From JACRBT01 sp964474285 (GTDB lineage: Bacteria > Chloroflexota > Dehalococcoidia > Tepidiformales > Tepidiformaceae): 9,465 nt of DNA. Both the position numbers and the translations under genes were made by a program. A model generated the notes under the pieces. The model did not search any database and was not told the origin of the DNA. It was given only the letters and a program-made list of their open reading frames with translations. Shown piece by piece: positions 1 through 6,099 of this stretch (positions are counted from its first letter, which is position 1; each line of letters starts with the position of its first letter). Location: positions 1-9,465 of the forward strand of contig CAYYSD010000120.1 in NCBI GenBank assembly GCA_964474285.1, read 5' to 3'.

Positions 1-36
1 CTGCCGAGCGGCGTCGACATCGAGATCAAGCTTTAG
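1..36 (+). CDS. rpsJ: 30S ribosomal protein S10, C-terminal end (partial)
   Basis: Only the last 11 codons and the TAG stop are in the window. They translate to LPSGVDIEIKL, which matches the conserved end of S10. S10 sits in the head of the 30S subunit and, as NusE, also takes part in transcription antitermination (family knowledge). It is normally the first gene of the S10 operon, directly before rplC, and rplC starts here 2 bases after its stop. The leader and promoter of the operon would lie upstream, outside the window. Confidence 0.93.
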   Translation: MPSGVDIEIKL

Positions 37-38
37 CC

Positions 39-671
39 ATGACGATTGAAGGACTTCTTGGACGGAAGCTGGGCACCACACAGGTGTTCGATGCGCGGGG
101 CCGCCTTCGCGGCGTGACCGCCGTCGAAGTGGGCCCGTGCTTCGTCACGCAGATCAAGACTCCCGAGAAAGACGGCTACACCGCCGTGCAGATCGGCTTC
201 GACGACTACAAGGGCATCAACAAGCCCGAGGCGGGGCACCTTCGCCCGGCCGGCAACCTCAAACTGCGCCACCTGGCGGAGTTCGATGGGGGCGGTGATT
301 CGTATGCGCTCGGCGACAGGCTCGGGGCGGAACTCTTCGACCCGGGAACGGCTGTCGACGTGACGGCGGATTCCAAGGGCCGAGGCTTCCAGGGTGGCGT
401 TCGGCGGCACAACTTCAGCGGCGGCCCGAAGACGCACGGCCAGAGCGACCGCCATCGCGCCCCCGGTTCCATCGGTTCCGGCACGACTCCCGGCCGTGTC
501 TACAAGGGTACGCGTATGGCGGGGCACATGGGCGCGATTCAGACGACGGTGCGGAACCTCGACGTGGTCGCGCGCAATGACGACCGCGGCGTGATTTTCA
601 TCGCGGGTTCGGTTCCCGGGCCTACGGGCGGCCTGGTGCGCATTCGCCGCTCGCGGAAGGTGTCGAAATGA
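39..671 (+). CDS. rplC: 50S ribosomal protein L3
   Basis: This 210-residue protein has the usual bacterial length. L3 is an early-assembling 50S protein that binds 23S rRNA near its 3' end, and a long loop reaches towards the peptidyl transferase centre. The N-terminus (GLLGRKLGTTQVFD) is the classic L3 start. The loop is recognisable at about residues 114 to 160, with GGPKTHG at 128 to 134, HRAPGSIG at 139 to 146, then TPGRVYKG. The end (GSVPGPTGGLVRIRRSRK) is also typical. ATG is 2 bases after the rpsJ stop and has only a weak ribosome binding site, which suggests translation coupled to S10. The stop overlaps the rplD start by 4 bases (ATGA). Confidence 0.98.
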   Translation: MTIEGLLGRKLGTTQVFDARGRLRGVTAVEVGPCFVTQIKTPEKDGYTAVQIGFDDYKGINKPEAGHLRPAGNLKLRHLAEFDGGGDSYALGDRLGAELFDPGTAVDVTADSKGRGFQGGVRRHNFSGGPKTHGQSDRHRAPGSIGSGTTPGRVYKGTRMAGHMGAIQTTVRNLDVVARNDDRGVIFIAGSVPGPTGGLVRIRRSRKVSK

Positions 672-1333
672 AACTGACAGTTGTCGATACCGCGGGCAAG
701 CAATTGCGTGAGATCGATGTCGCCGACGAAGTGTTCGGCATCGAACCGAACCGTTCGGTGCTGCACCAGGCGTATGTGGCTCAGATGGCGAACCGGCGTG
801 CGGGCGGCGCGAACACTCTTCGCCGCGGCGAAGTCGAGGGTTCGACGGTCAAGATTCGCAAGCAGAAGGGTCTCGGCCGTTCACGCCAGGGCGGTTCGCG
901 CGCTTCGCACCACGTCGGTGGTGGGGTGGCGCACGGGCCGCATCCACACAGCTTCGGCAAGGATCTGCCGCGCACGATGAAGCGCCTGGCGCTCCGTTCG
1001 GCGCTCAGCAGCCACGCGGCCGAAGGCAGCATCACTGTCGTCGAAGGTCTCACACCCGACGAGCCGAAGACCAGGGTCGTCCGTGAGACGCTCGAGGCGA
1101 TCGGCGCGACCCGCGCCGCGCTCGTCATCAGCGGTGAGCACGAGCCGAACCTGCAGCGAGCGGCGCGGAACATCGCTTCGGCGAAGGCGACGCCGGCGCA
1201 GAACCTGAACGTGGTGGACCTGCTCAACGCGCATCACCTGGTGATGACCGAAGACGCGGTTCGCAAGATCGAGTCGCTGTGGGGCGGCACCAACATCAAG
1301 CCGGCACGCGGCCGCAAGCTGGAGGCGGTGTAA
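668..1333 (+). CDS. rplD: 50S ribosomal protein L4
   Basis: This is a 221-residue L4/L1e family protein, slightly longer than E. coli L4 (201). L4 binds 23S rRNA early in assembly, and its long basic loop lines the exit tunnel constriction together with L22. In E. coli it also represses its own operon through the leader mRNA; that leader is not in this window. The loop is seen as KIRKQKGLGRSRQGG followed by a glycine/histidine-rich segment (residues 79 to 97), then the conserved RLALRSALS. The C-terminal part (NLNVVDLLNAHHLVMTEDAV) is also family-typical. An AAGG site at 657 to 660 is 7 bases before the ATG. The gene overlaps rplC by 4 bases and rplW by 1 base. The loop has an unusual histidine cluster (see findings). 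Confidence 0.98.
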   Translation: MKLTVVDTAGKQLREIDVADEVFGIEPNRSVLHQAYVAQMANRRAGGANTLRRGEVEGSTVKIRKQKGLGRSRQGGSRASHHVGGGVAHGPHPHSFGKDLPRTMKRLALRSALSSHAAEGSITVVEGLTPDEPKTRVVRETLEAIGATRAALVISGEHEPNLQRAARNIASAKATPAQNLNVVDLLNAHHLVMTEDAVRKIESLWGGTNIKPARGRKLEAV

Positions 1334-1629
1334 TGCCGAAAGAGCTCCATCCCTACGGTGTGCTGCTGCGCCCGATCATCACGGAGAAGTCCACGCTCCT
1401 GACGGGGCAGGACAAATACGTGTTCGAAGTCGACCTTCGCGCCAACAAGAACCAGATCAAGGAAGCGGTGCAGATCGCGTTCAGCGTGCGCGTGGTGGAG
1501 GTGAACACAATGAAGATGAAGGGCAAGCGCAAGCGGTTCGGCCGCAAGATTACGCCGATGCCCGACTGGAAGAAGGCGGTCGTGACGCTCGCTGAAGGCG
1601 AGAAGATCGAACTGTTCGAGGGGATTTAG
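1333..1629 (+). CDS. rplW: 50S ribosomal protein L23
   Basis: This 98-residue L23 is of normal length. L23 sits at the tunnel exit and is the docking site for trigger factor and SRP (family knowledge). The signature LLRPIITEKST is at residues 11 to 21, and Glu18 lines up with the E. coli Glu18 that contacts trigger factor. The basic loop MKGKRKRFGRK and the end VTLAEGEKIELFEG are typical. An in-frame ATG at 1279 exists, but it lies in rplD coding sequence and would add 18 non-homologous residues. The ATG at 1333 has a GGAGG 7 bases upstream (1321 to 1325) and begins at the family's usual place. TAATG gives a 1-base overlap with rplD. Confidence 0.97.
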   Translation: MPKELHPYGVLLRPIITEKSTLLTGQDKYVFEVDLRANKNQIKEAVQIAFSVRVVEVNTMKMKGKRKRFGRKITPMPDWKKAVVTLAEGEKIELFEGI

Positions 1630-1631
1630 GA

Positions 1632-2462
1632 ATGGCAATCAAGCAATTCAAGCCGACATCCCCCGGCCGCCGCGATGCGAGCGGGCATTCTTTCCGGGAG
1701 ATCACGAAGAGCAAGCCGGAGAAGTCGCTCACGGTTTCGCTGCGGAAGAAGAGCGCGGGCCGCAACGGGCAGGGGCGCATCACGGCGCGGCACCGCGGCG
1801 GCGGGTCCAAGCGGCTCTACCGCATCATCGACTGGAAGCGGGAAAAGGCCGGTGTCCCGGCGAAAGTCGTGGCGATCGAATACGACCCGAATCGCACGGC
1901 GCGGATCGCGCTCCTGCAATATGCGGACGGCGAGAAGCGCTACATCCTGGCTCCGAACGGGCTGGCGGTGGGGGCTTCGCTGGTGAGCGGGCCTGGCGCG
2001 GAGATTCGCGTGGGGAACACGCTCCCGCTGGCGAATCTGCCGACGGGCACGCAGGTCCACAACATTGAGCTGACGCCGGGCAAGGGCGGCCAGATGGTGC
2101 GGAGCGCGGGGGTTTCGGCGCAGCTGATGGCGAAGGAAGGCGAATACGCGCTGCTTCGCCTGCCGAGCGGCGAAATGCGGCGCGTGCGGATCGAATGCAT
2201 GGCGACCATCGGGCAGGTGGGGAACATCGAGCATTCGCTCGTGAAGCTGGGCAAGGCGGGACGGACGCGGCATCGCGGGCGGCGGCCGCAGGTGCGTGGT
2301 TCGGTCATGAACCCGCGCGACCATCCTCACGGCGGTGGCGAAGGCCGCGCGCCGATCGGTATGCCGGGGCCCAAGACGCCCTGGGGCAAGCCGACCCTCG
2401 GTTACCGGACGCGCAACAACAAGCGCACAGACAAGTTCATCGCCCGACGGCGAAGCAGGTAG
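1632..2462 (+). CDS. rplB: 50S ribosomal protein L2
   Basis: This 276-residue protein matches the usual L2 length (about 273 to 280). L2 is one of the most conserved 50S proteins. It binds 23S rRNA, helps subunit joining, and its C-terminal loop approaches the peptidyl transferase region. Visible features are the N-terminal RNA-binding part (GRNGQGRITARHRGGGSKR) and the C-terminal signature MNPRDHPHGGGEGRAP starting at residue 226. His231 corresponds to the functionally important E. coli His229. The protein ends in the standard basic tail (RTRNNKRTDKFIARRRSR). A GAGGGGA site at 1618 to 1624 is 7 bases before the ATG. The start is 2 bases after the rplW stop, and 12 bases separate it from rpsS. 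Confidence 0.98.
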   Translation: MAIKQFKPTSPGRRDASGHSFREITKSKPEKSLTVSLRKKSAGRNGQGRITARHRGGGSKRLYRIIDWKREKAGVPAKVVAIEYDPNRTARIALLQYADGEKRYILAPNGLAVGASLVSGPGAEIRVGNTLPLANLPTGTQVHNIELTPGKGGQMVRSAGVSAQLMAKEGEYALLRLPSGEMRRVRIECMATIGQVGNIEHSLVKLGKAGRTRHRGRRPQVRGSVMNPRDHPHGGGEGRAPIGMPGPKTPWGKPTLGYRTRNNKRTDKFIARRRSR

Positions 2463-2463
2463 T

Positions 2464-2468
2464 AGGAG
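2464..2468 (+). promoter_or_regulatory. Ribosome binding site of rpsS (AGGAG)
   Basis: AGGAG lies 6 bases before the rpsS ATG in the 12-base rplB to rpsS gap. It is one of only four leaders in the window with 9 or more non-coding bases and a strong site, so S19 can probably be initiated independently of L2 translation. Confidence 0.8.
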
Positions 2469-2474
2469 CAGGCG

Positions 2475-2762
2475 ATGTCACGTTCGATCAAGAAGGGCCC
2501 CTACGTTCACCCTTCGCTGGAAAAGAAGATCCTGCAGCTGCGGAACGCCAGCCCGAAGCCGGTCATCAAGACATGGTCGCGGTCTTCGACGATTCTCCCG
2601 GACATGCTGGGCTTCACGATTGCCGTTCACGATGGGCGTCGGCACGTGCCGGTGTTCTGCACGGAGAACATGGTCGGCCACAAGCTGGGCGAATTCGCTC
2701 TCACGCGGACGTTCCGCGGCCACATCTCCAAGAGCGATCGCCAGAGCAAGGTGAGGCGCTAA
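2475..2762 (+). CDS. rpsS: 30S ribosomal protein S19
   Basis: This is a 95-residue S19 of standard length. S19 sits in the 30S head, forms a complex with S13 and contacts the A-site tRNA region and an intersubunit bridge (family knowledge). The sequence opens with MSRSIKKGPYV and contains the near-invariant TWSRSSTILPDMLGFTIAVH, then MVGHKLGEFALTRTFRGH at the C-terminal side. No deviation from the family is evident. The gene has its own strong ribosome binding site, and its TAA stop directly abuts the ATG of rplV. Confidence 0.98.
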   Translation: MSRSIKKGPYVHPSLEKKILQLRNASPKPVIKTWSRSSTILPDMLGFTIAVHDGRRHVPVFCTENMVGHKLGEFALTRTFRGHISKSDRQSKVRR

Positions 2763-3101
2763 ATGGAAGTGAAAGCGACCGCGCGCAACGCGGGCATGTC
2801 ATCGCGCAAGGTGCGTCTCATCCTCGACAGGCTCCCGGGCCTGAGCGTGGACCAGGCGTTGGCCCTGCTGCGCTACACCACGTCGCCGCATGCGCGAAAC
2901 GTCTCGAAGGTAGTGCTTTCGGCCGCTTCCAACGCGGAAAACAACTTCGACCTGGACATCGACGACCTGGTCATCAAGCGGGCGTTTGCGGATGAGGGGC
3001 CGACGCAGCGGCGTTTCAAGCCGCGTTCGCGCGGACGCGTCAGCCCGATCCTTCACCGGTCGAGCCACATCACGATCATCCTCGACGAGCGAGTGGGGTA
3101 G
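2763..3101 (+). CDS. rplV: 50S ribosomal protein L22
   Basis: This 112-residue L22 has normal length (about 110 to 115). L22 folds with domain I of 23S rRNA, and its long beta-hairpin lines the exit tunnel opposite L4, a known site of macrolide resistance changes. Seen here are SSRKVRLILD near the N-terminus, LSAASNAENN in the middle, and the hairpin at about residues 77 to 105 (DEGPTQRRFKPRSRGR, then HRSSHITI). The hairpin looks intact, without the small insertions or deletions linked to macrolide resistance. ATG follows the rpsS stop with no gap, and AAGGTGAGG at 2748 to 2756 inside rpsS serves as ribosome binding site. Confidence 0.98.
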   Translation: MEVKATARNAGMSSRKVRLILDRLPGLSVDQALALLRYTTSPHARNVSKVVLSAASNAENNFDLDIDDLVIKRAFADEGPTQRRFKPRSRGRVSPILHRSSHITIILDERVG

Positions 3102-3104
3102 GCA

Positions 3105-3887
3105 ATGGGACAGAAAATACACCCTCACGGATTCCGCCTGGGGATCATCTACGAGTGGGAATCGAAGTGGTTTGCCGAGCGCGATTACACGCACCGCCTC
3201 CACCAGGACCTGGACCTGCGCCGTTTCGTGCTCCAGGAACTCCCTGATGCCAGCATCAGCCGTGTCGAAATCGACCGGAACGCGAACCTGGTGACGGTGA
3301 CGATTCACACGGCCAAGCCGGGGATCGTCATCGGACGCGGCGGGGCGAAGGTCGAAGAGCTTCGCAACAGCCTCGAGCGCTATAGCGGGGGCCGGGTGCG
3401 GGTGAACATCCAGGAGATCCGGACGCCGGAACTGGATGCGTACCTGGTAGCCCGCTCGGTGGCCGACCAGCTGGAGCGGCGCGTGGCTTTCCGCCGCGCG
3501 GTCAAGCAGGCGGTGCAGCGGTCAATGCAGCGTGGCGCCCAGGGCGTGCGCGTGGCTGTCGCGGGGCGGTTGGGCGGTGCAGAAATGTCGCGCCGGGAAT
3601 CGGAGACGCAGGGCCGGGTGCCGCGCCACACGCTTCGCGCGGACATCGACTATGGGCTGGCGGAAGCGCACACGACGTTCGGGCGGATCGGGGTGAAGGT
3701 CTGGATCTACAAGGGTGAGATCCTCCCTGAGCCGAAGATGGAGCGCCGCGTCGAAGACGTGGTGGAAGCGCCTGTGCCTGTGGAGCGCCCGGCCGAGCCC
3801 GCACCTGTCCCGGGTGGGCCTGCGCACACTGCGATCACGATGGAGCAGCAGGCGGCGGTGCGCGGCACCGAGGAAGGTAGCGACTAG
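3105..3887 (+). CDS. rpsC: 30S ribosomal protein S3 with extended C-terminal tail
   Basis: This 260-residue protein is longer than E. coli S3 (233). S3 lies at the mRNA entry channel in the 30S head, where S3, S4 and S5 act together as an mRNA helicase (family knowledge). The N-terminus MGQKIHPHGFRLGI is canonical. The KH domain carries its GxxG loop as GRGG at residues 77 to 80, and the C-terminal domain ends at the expected VKVWIYKGE (about residues 198 to 205). The last roughly 53 residues form a Pro/Ala/Glu/Val-rich tail (for example PAEPAPVPGGPA) that is not part of the folded core. Such tails occur in several phyla. The gene starts 3 bases after rplV and stops 2 bases before rplP. Confidence 0.97.
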   Translation: MGQKIHPHGFRLGIIYEWESKWFAERDYTHRLHQDLDLRRFVLQELPDASISRVEIDRNANLVTVTIHTAKPGIVIGRGGAKVEELRNSLERYSGGRVRVNIQEIRTPELDAYLVARSVADQLERRVAFRRAVKQAVQRSMQRGAQGVRVAVAGRLGGAEMSRRESETQGRVPRHTLRADIDYGLAEAHTTFGRIGVKVWIYKGEILPEPKMERRVEDVVEAPVPVERPAEPAPVPGGPAHTAITMEQQAAVRGTEEGSD

Positions 3888-3889
3888 CC

Positions 3890-4309
3890 ATGCTGCAACC
3901 TCGGCGAGTCAAGCACAGGAAGCAGCATCGCGGGCGCCGCACGGGCGAAGCGCTGACGGGCAACTACGTTGCCTTCGGCGAATTCGGTCTGCAGGCGATG
4001 GGTGCGGCGTGGATCGATTCCCGCCACATCGAAAGCGCCCGGCGCGCGATGACGCACGAGATGAAGCGCGGTGGCAAGGTGTGGATTCGCATCTTCCCGG
4101 ACAAGCCGGTGACGGCGAAGCCGGCGGAAACGCGCATGGGTTCCGGCAAAGGCGCGCCCGACAAGTGGGTCGCGGTGGTGAAGCCGAGCCGGATCATGTT
4201 TGAGATCGCGGGTGTGCCGGAAGCGGTAGCACGGGAGGCCCTCCGCCTGGCGGCGCACAAGCTGCCCGTCCCGACGAAGGTCGTCCAGCGCGAAGAGGTG
4301 GGGATGTAG
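3890..4309 (+). CDS. rplP: 50S ribosomal protein L16
   Basis: This 139-residue L16 has the usual length. L16 is a late-assembling 50S protein next to the A-site tRNA and is important for tRNA positioning. The N-terminus (MLQPRRVKHRKQHRGRR) and the loop RMGSGKGAPDKWVA are diagnostic. Arg82 sits where E. coli L16 has Arg81, the residue hydroxylated by RoxA (YcfD); whether it is modified here cannot be seen. The end (AAHKLPVPTKVVQREE) is also standard. The ATG follows the rpsC stop by 2 bases, with a GAGGAAGG stretch at 3870 to 3877 inside rpsC as a somewhat distant ribosome binding site. rpmC begins 2 bases downstream. Confidence 0.98.
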   Translation: MLQPRRVKHRKQHRGRRTGEALTGNYVAFGEFGLQAMGAAWIDSRHIESARRAMTHEMKRGGKVWIRIFPDKPVTAKPAETRMGSGKGAPDKWVAVVKPSRIMFEIAGVPEAVAREALRLAAHKLPVPTKVVQREEVGM

Positions 4310-4311
4310 CC

Positions 4312-4527
4312 ATGGCGTATCAGAAAGCTGGCGAGATCCGCCGCCTCTCGGAACCGGACCTGGACAAGGAGATCAACGAGGCGTATCGCGCCCTGTTCAC
4401 GCTCCGGTTCCAGCATGCGAGCCGGCAATTGGAGAACTACCGCGCCCTGCGCGATGCCAAGAAGCGCATTGCCAGGCTGCGGACCATCAAGCGCGAACGG
4501 CAGCTCGCCGTCGTGGAAGGAGAGTGA
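4312..4527 (+). CDS. rpmC: 50S ribosomal protein L29
   Basis: This 71-residue, highly charged protein has the size and two-helix pattern of L29 (normally about 60 to 75). L29 sits beside L23 at the tunnel exit and contributes to the docking surface for nascent-chain factors. The conserved core is visible as EIRRLSEPDLDKEI, LFTLRFQHASRQLENYRALR and KKRIARLRTIKRER. Its stop (TGA, 4525 to 4527) lies 2 bases before the preferred start of rpsQ. The ATG is 2 bases after the rplP stop, and the purine-rich stretch 4295 to 4304 is the likely ribosome binding site. Confidence 0.97.
   Translation: MAYQKAGEIRRLSEPDLDKEINEAYRALFTLRFQHASRQLENYRALRDAKKRIARLRTIKRERQLAVVEGE
4517..4522 (+). promoter_or_regulatory. 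Ribosome binding site deciding the rpsQ start (AAGGAG)
   Basis: AAGGAG sits inside the end of rpmC, 7 bases before the ATG at 4530 but only 1 base before the alternative GTG at 4524. The spacing favours the ATG at 4530 as the real start of S17. Confidence 0.8.
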
Positions 4528-4529
4528 CG

Positions 4530-4859
4530 ATGGGCCAGCAACGCGTCATTCAGGGAACTGTCGTAAGCGACAAGATGGACAAGACGATCGTCGTGACCGT
4601 CGAACGCCGCCGCAAGCACCGGCTGTACCACAAGGTGTTGACGAACACGCAGCGTTACAAGGCACACGACGAGACGAACGCCTGCCGCCTCGGCGACGTG
4701 GTGAACATCATCGAATCGCGGCCGATGTCGAAGGATAAGCGCTGGCGCGTGCTCGACATCGTGAGCCGCGGCGATGTGGCGGATGTCGCTCCTGAGAGCA
4801 TCGGCGTGGACATCGAGCGCACCGCCCAGGTGGCGCCGAAGGCCGAGGTGCAGCAGTGA
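4530..4859 (+). CDS. rpsQ: 30S ribosomal protein S17 with C-terminal extension
   Basis: This 109-residue S17 is longer than the E. coli protein (84). S17 is a primary 16S rRNA binder with an OB fold that helps early 30S assembly. The OB-fold core covers residues 5 to 78, with VIQGTVVSDKMDKTIVVTVE, the basic RRRKHRLYHKV segment, and the ending RPMSKDKRWRVLDIV. Residues 79 to 109 form an additional tail rich in Asp, Glu, Ala and Val, which is not part of the usual core. The ORF can also open at a GTG at 4524 (two more residues, a 4-base overlap with rpmC), but the ribosome binding site favours ATG 4530. The stop overlaps the GTG of rplN by 4 bases (GTGA). Confidence 0.96.
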   Translation: MGQQRVIQGTVVSDKMDKTIVVTVERRRKHRLYHKVLTNTQRYKAHDETNACRLGDVVNIIESRPMSKDKRWRVLDIVSRGDVADVAPESIGVDIERTAQVAPKAEVQQ

Positions 4860-5227
4860 TTCAGCAGGAGAGCCGGCTGAAGGTGGCTGACAACTCGGGG
4901 GCGCGTTCGCTGCTGTGCATCCGCGTGCTCGGGGGGAGCCGCCGCCGCTATGCCCGCCCTGGAGACATCATCGTCGCCAGCGTGAAGGTGGCGCAGCCGA
5001 ATTCGAACGTGAAAAAGGGCGATGTCGTGAAGGCAGTCGTCGTGCGGGTGACCAAGGAATATGGCCGCCCGGACGGTTCGTACATCCGATTCGACGAAAA
5101 CGCGGCGGTATTGCTGGCGAACGACGGTGAGAACCCGCGAGGGACGCGCATCTTCGGTCCGGTGGCGCGCGAGCTGCGCGACCGGAACTTCATGAAGATC
5201 GTTTCGCTCGCTCCGGAGGTGCTGTAG
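4856..5227 (+). CDS. rplN: 50S ribosomal protein L14
   Basis: This 123-residue L14 is of standard length (122 in E. coli). L14 is a conserved beta-barrel on the 50S interface side. It contributes to intersubunit bridges and is the binding site of the silencing factor RsfS (family knowledge). The sequence starts MIQQESRLKVADNSGARSLL and includes GDVVKAVVVR, the DGSYIRFDENAAVL stretch and GTRIFGPVARELR. The start is GTG, supported by GAGGTG at 4845 to 4850 and by the family's usual N-terminus. In E. coli this gene opens the spc operon after a gap; here it overlaps rpsQ by 4 bases. Its TAG shares its last base with the GTG of rplX. Confidence 0.98.
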   Translation: MIQQESRLKVADNSGARSLLCIRVLGGSRRRYARPGDIIVASVKVAQPNSNVKKGDVVKAVVVRVTKEYGRPDGSYIRFDENAAVLLANDGENPRGTRIFGPVARELRDRNFMKIVSLAPEVL

Positions 5228-5544
5228 TGCCGGCGAAGATCAAGCGTGGTGACCGGGTAGTGGTCATCACGGGCAAGGACAAGGGCAAGCGCGGCACGGT
5301 GCGGGCGATGATCACCAAGCACGACCGCGTGGTGGTCGAAGGCGTGAACATGGTTCGGAAGCACCAGCGAGCGCGCCAGCAGGGACAGCAGTCGCAGATC
5401 GTCGACCGTGAGGCGGCCCTGCACATCAGCAACGTGATGCTCATCGATCCTTCGACTGACGAGCCGACACGAGTCACCTTCCGCGAACGGGCGGATGGTT
5501 CGCTCGTGCGCGTGGGCAAGAAAAGCGGAAAGGACATCGAGTAA
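5227..5544 (+). CDS. rplX: 50S ribosomal protein L24
   Basis: This 105-residue L24 has normal length. L24 is an assembly initiator of the 50S subunit that binds the 5' region of 23S rRNA, near the tunnel exit. The N-terminal KOW motif is clear at about residues 5 to 31 (KRGDRVVVITGKDKGKRGTV), followed by GVNMVRKHQR and the characteristic REAALHISNVMLIDP. The start is GTG, with GGAGGTG at 5215 to 5221 ending 5 bases upstream, and it overlaps the rplN stop by 1 base (TAGTG). The rplE ATG abuts its TAA. Confidence 0.98.
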   Translation: MPAKIKRGDRVVVITGKDKGKRGTVRAMITKHDRVVVEGVNMVRKHQRARQQGQQSQIVDREAALHISNVMLIDPSTDEPTRVTFRERADGSLVRVGKKSGKDIE

Positions 5545-6090
5545 ATGCCTCCGCGAATGAGAGAGAAGTACGACCAGGATGTGAGCGCTGCGCTTCGGGA
5601 GCAGTACAACTACGCGAACGTGATGCAGATCCCGAAGCTGACGAAGATCGTGGTGAACATCGGCATGGGCGAAGCGCTCACGGATGCGAACGCGCTGGAC
5701 AAGGCGGCGGACGAAGTCAGCGCGATCACGGGCCAGAAGCCGGTGATCACGCGGGCGAAGCGCTCCATCGCAAACTTCCGCCTGCGCGAAGGCAACCCCA
5801 TCGGGGTGACCGCGACGCTGCGCGGGGCGCGGATGTACGAATTCTTCGACCGGCTGGTGAGCGCGGCGCTCCCCCGCATCCGCGACTTCCAGGGTTTGAA
5901 CCCGAACGCGTTCGATGGACGCGGGAACTACAGCCTCGGGCTCCGGGAGCAGCTGATCTTCCCGGAGATCGATTACGACAAGGTCGACAAGGTTCGCGGG
6001 CTCCAGGTCACCATCGTGACCACCGCGAAATCTGACGACGAAGGACGGAAGCTCCTCGAATTGATGGGCATGCCGTTCAGGAAGAATTAG
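5545..6090 (+). CDS. rplE: 50S ribosomal protein L5
   Basis: This 181-residue L5 has the usual length (about 179). L5 binds 5S rRNA together with L18 in the central protuberance and contacts the P-site tRNA and the 30S head. Family blocks visible are MQIPKLTKIVVNIGMGEA, ITGQKPVITRAKRSIANFRL, REGNPIGVTATLRG, RDFQGLNPNAFDGRGNYS and LREQLIFPEIDYD. The ATG abuts the rplX TAA; an AAAGGA at 5529 to 5534 is 10 bases upstream. The TAG stop is embedded in the ribosome binding site of the next gene (TAGGAGG). In E. coli the start region of this gene holds the S8 repressor site; I could not establish an equivalent structure here. Confidence 0.98.
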   Translation: MPPRMREKYDQDVSAALREQYNYANVMQIPKLTKIVVNIGMGEALTDANALDKAADEVSAITGQKPVITRAKRSIANFRLREGNPIGVTATLRGARMYEFFDRLVSAALPRIRDFQGLNPNAFDGRGNYSLGLREQLIFPEIDYDKVDKVRGLQVTIVTTAKSDDEGRKLLELMGMPFRKN

Positions 6091-6094
6091 GAGG
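6089..6094 (+). promoter_or_regulatory. Ribosome binding site of rpsN (AGGAGG), overlapping the rplE stop
   Basis: A perfect AGGAGG lies 5 bases before the GTG start of rpsN, and its first two bases belong to the TAG stop of rplE. The 10 bases TAGGAGGACG (6088 to 6097) recur exactly before rplF. The site supports the GTG start. Confidence 0.85.
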
Positions 6095-6099
6095 ACGCC

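Noticed and set aside
1279..1332. Possible upstream start for L23 at 1279
   Set aside because: The extra 18 residues are encoded by the rplD 3' end and do not resemble L23; the ATG at 1333 has a well-spaced GGAGG.
1626..2330. A 234-codon open frame on the - strand opposite rplB
   Set aside because: Low-complexity Arg/Pro/Ala/His composition and full overlap with L2 mark it as a shadow of the coding strand.
2195..2995. A 266-codon + strand frame crossing rplB, rpsS and rplV
   Set aside because: It is out of frame with three certain ribosomal genes and has Gly/Arg/Ala/His-rich composition without motifs.
5500..5620. Possible S8 repressor-binding structure around the rplE start, by analogy with E. 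coli
   Set aside because: I could not identify a convincing helix-21-like structure by eye. A covariance search against known S8 mRNA sites would decide it.
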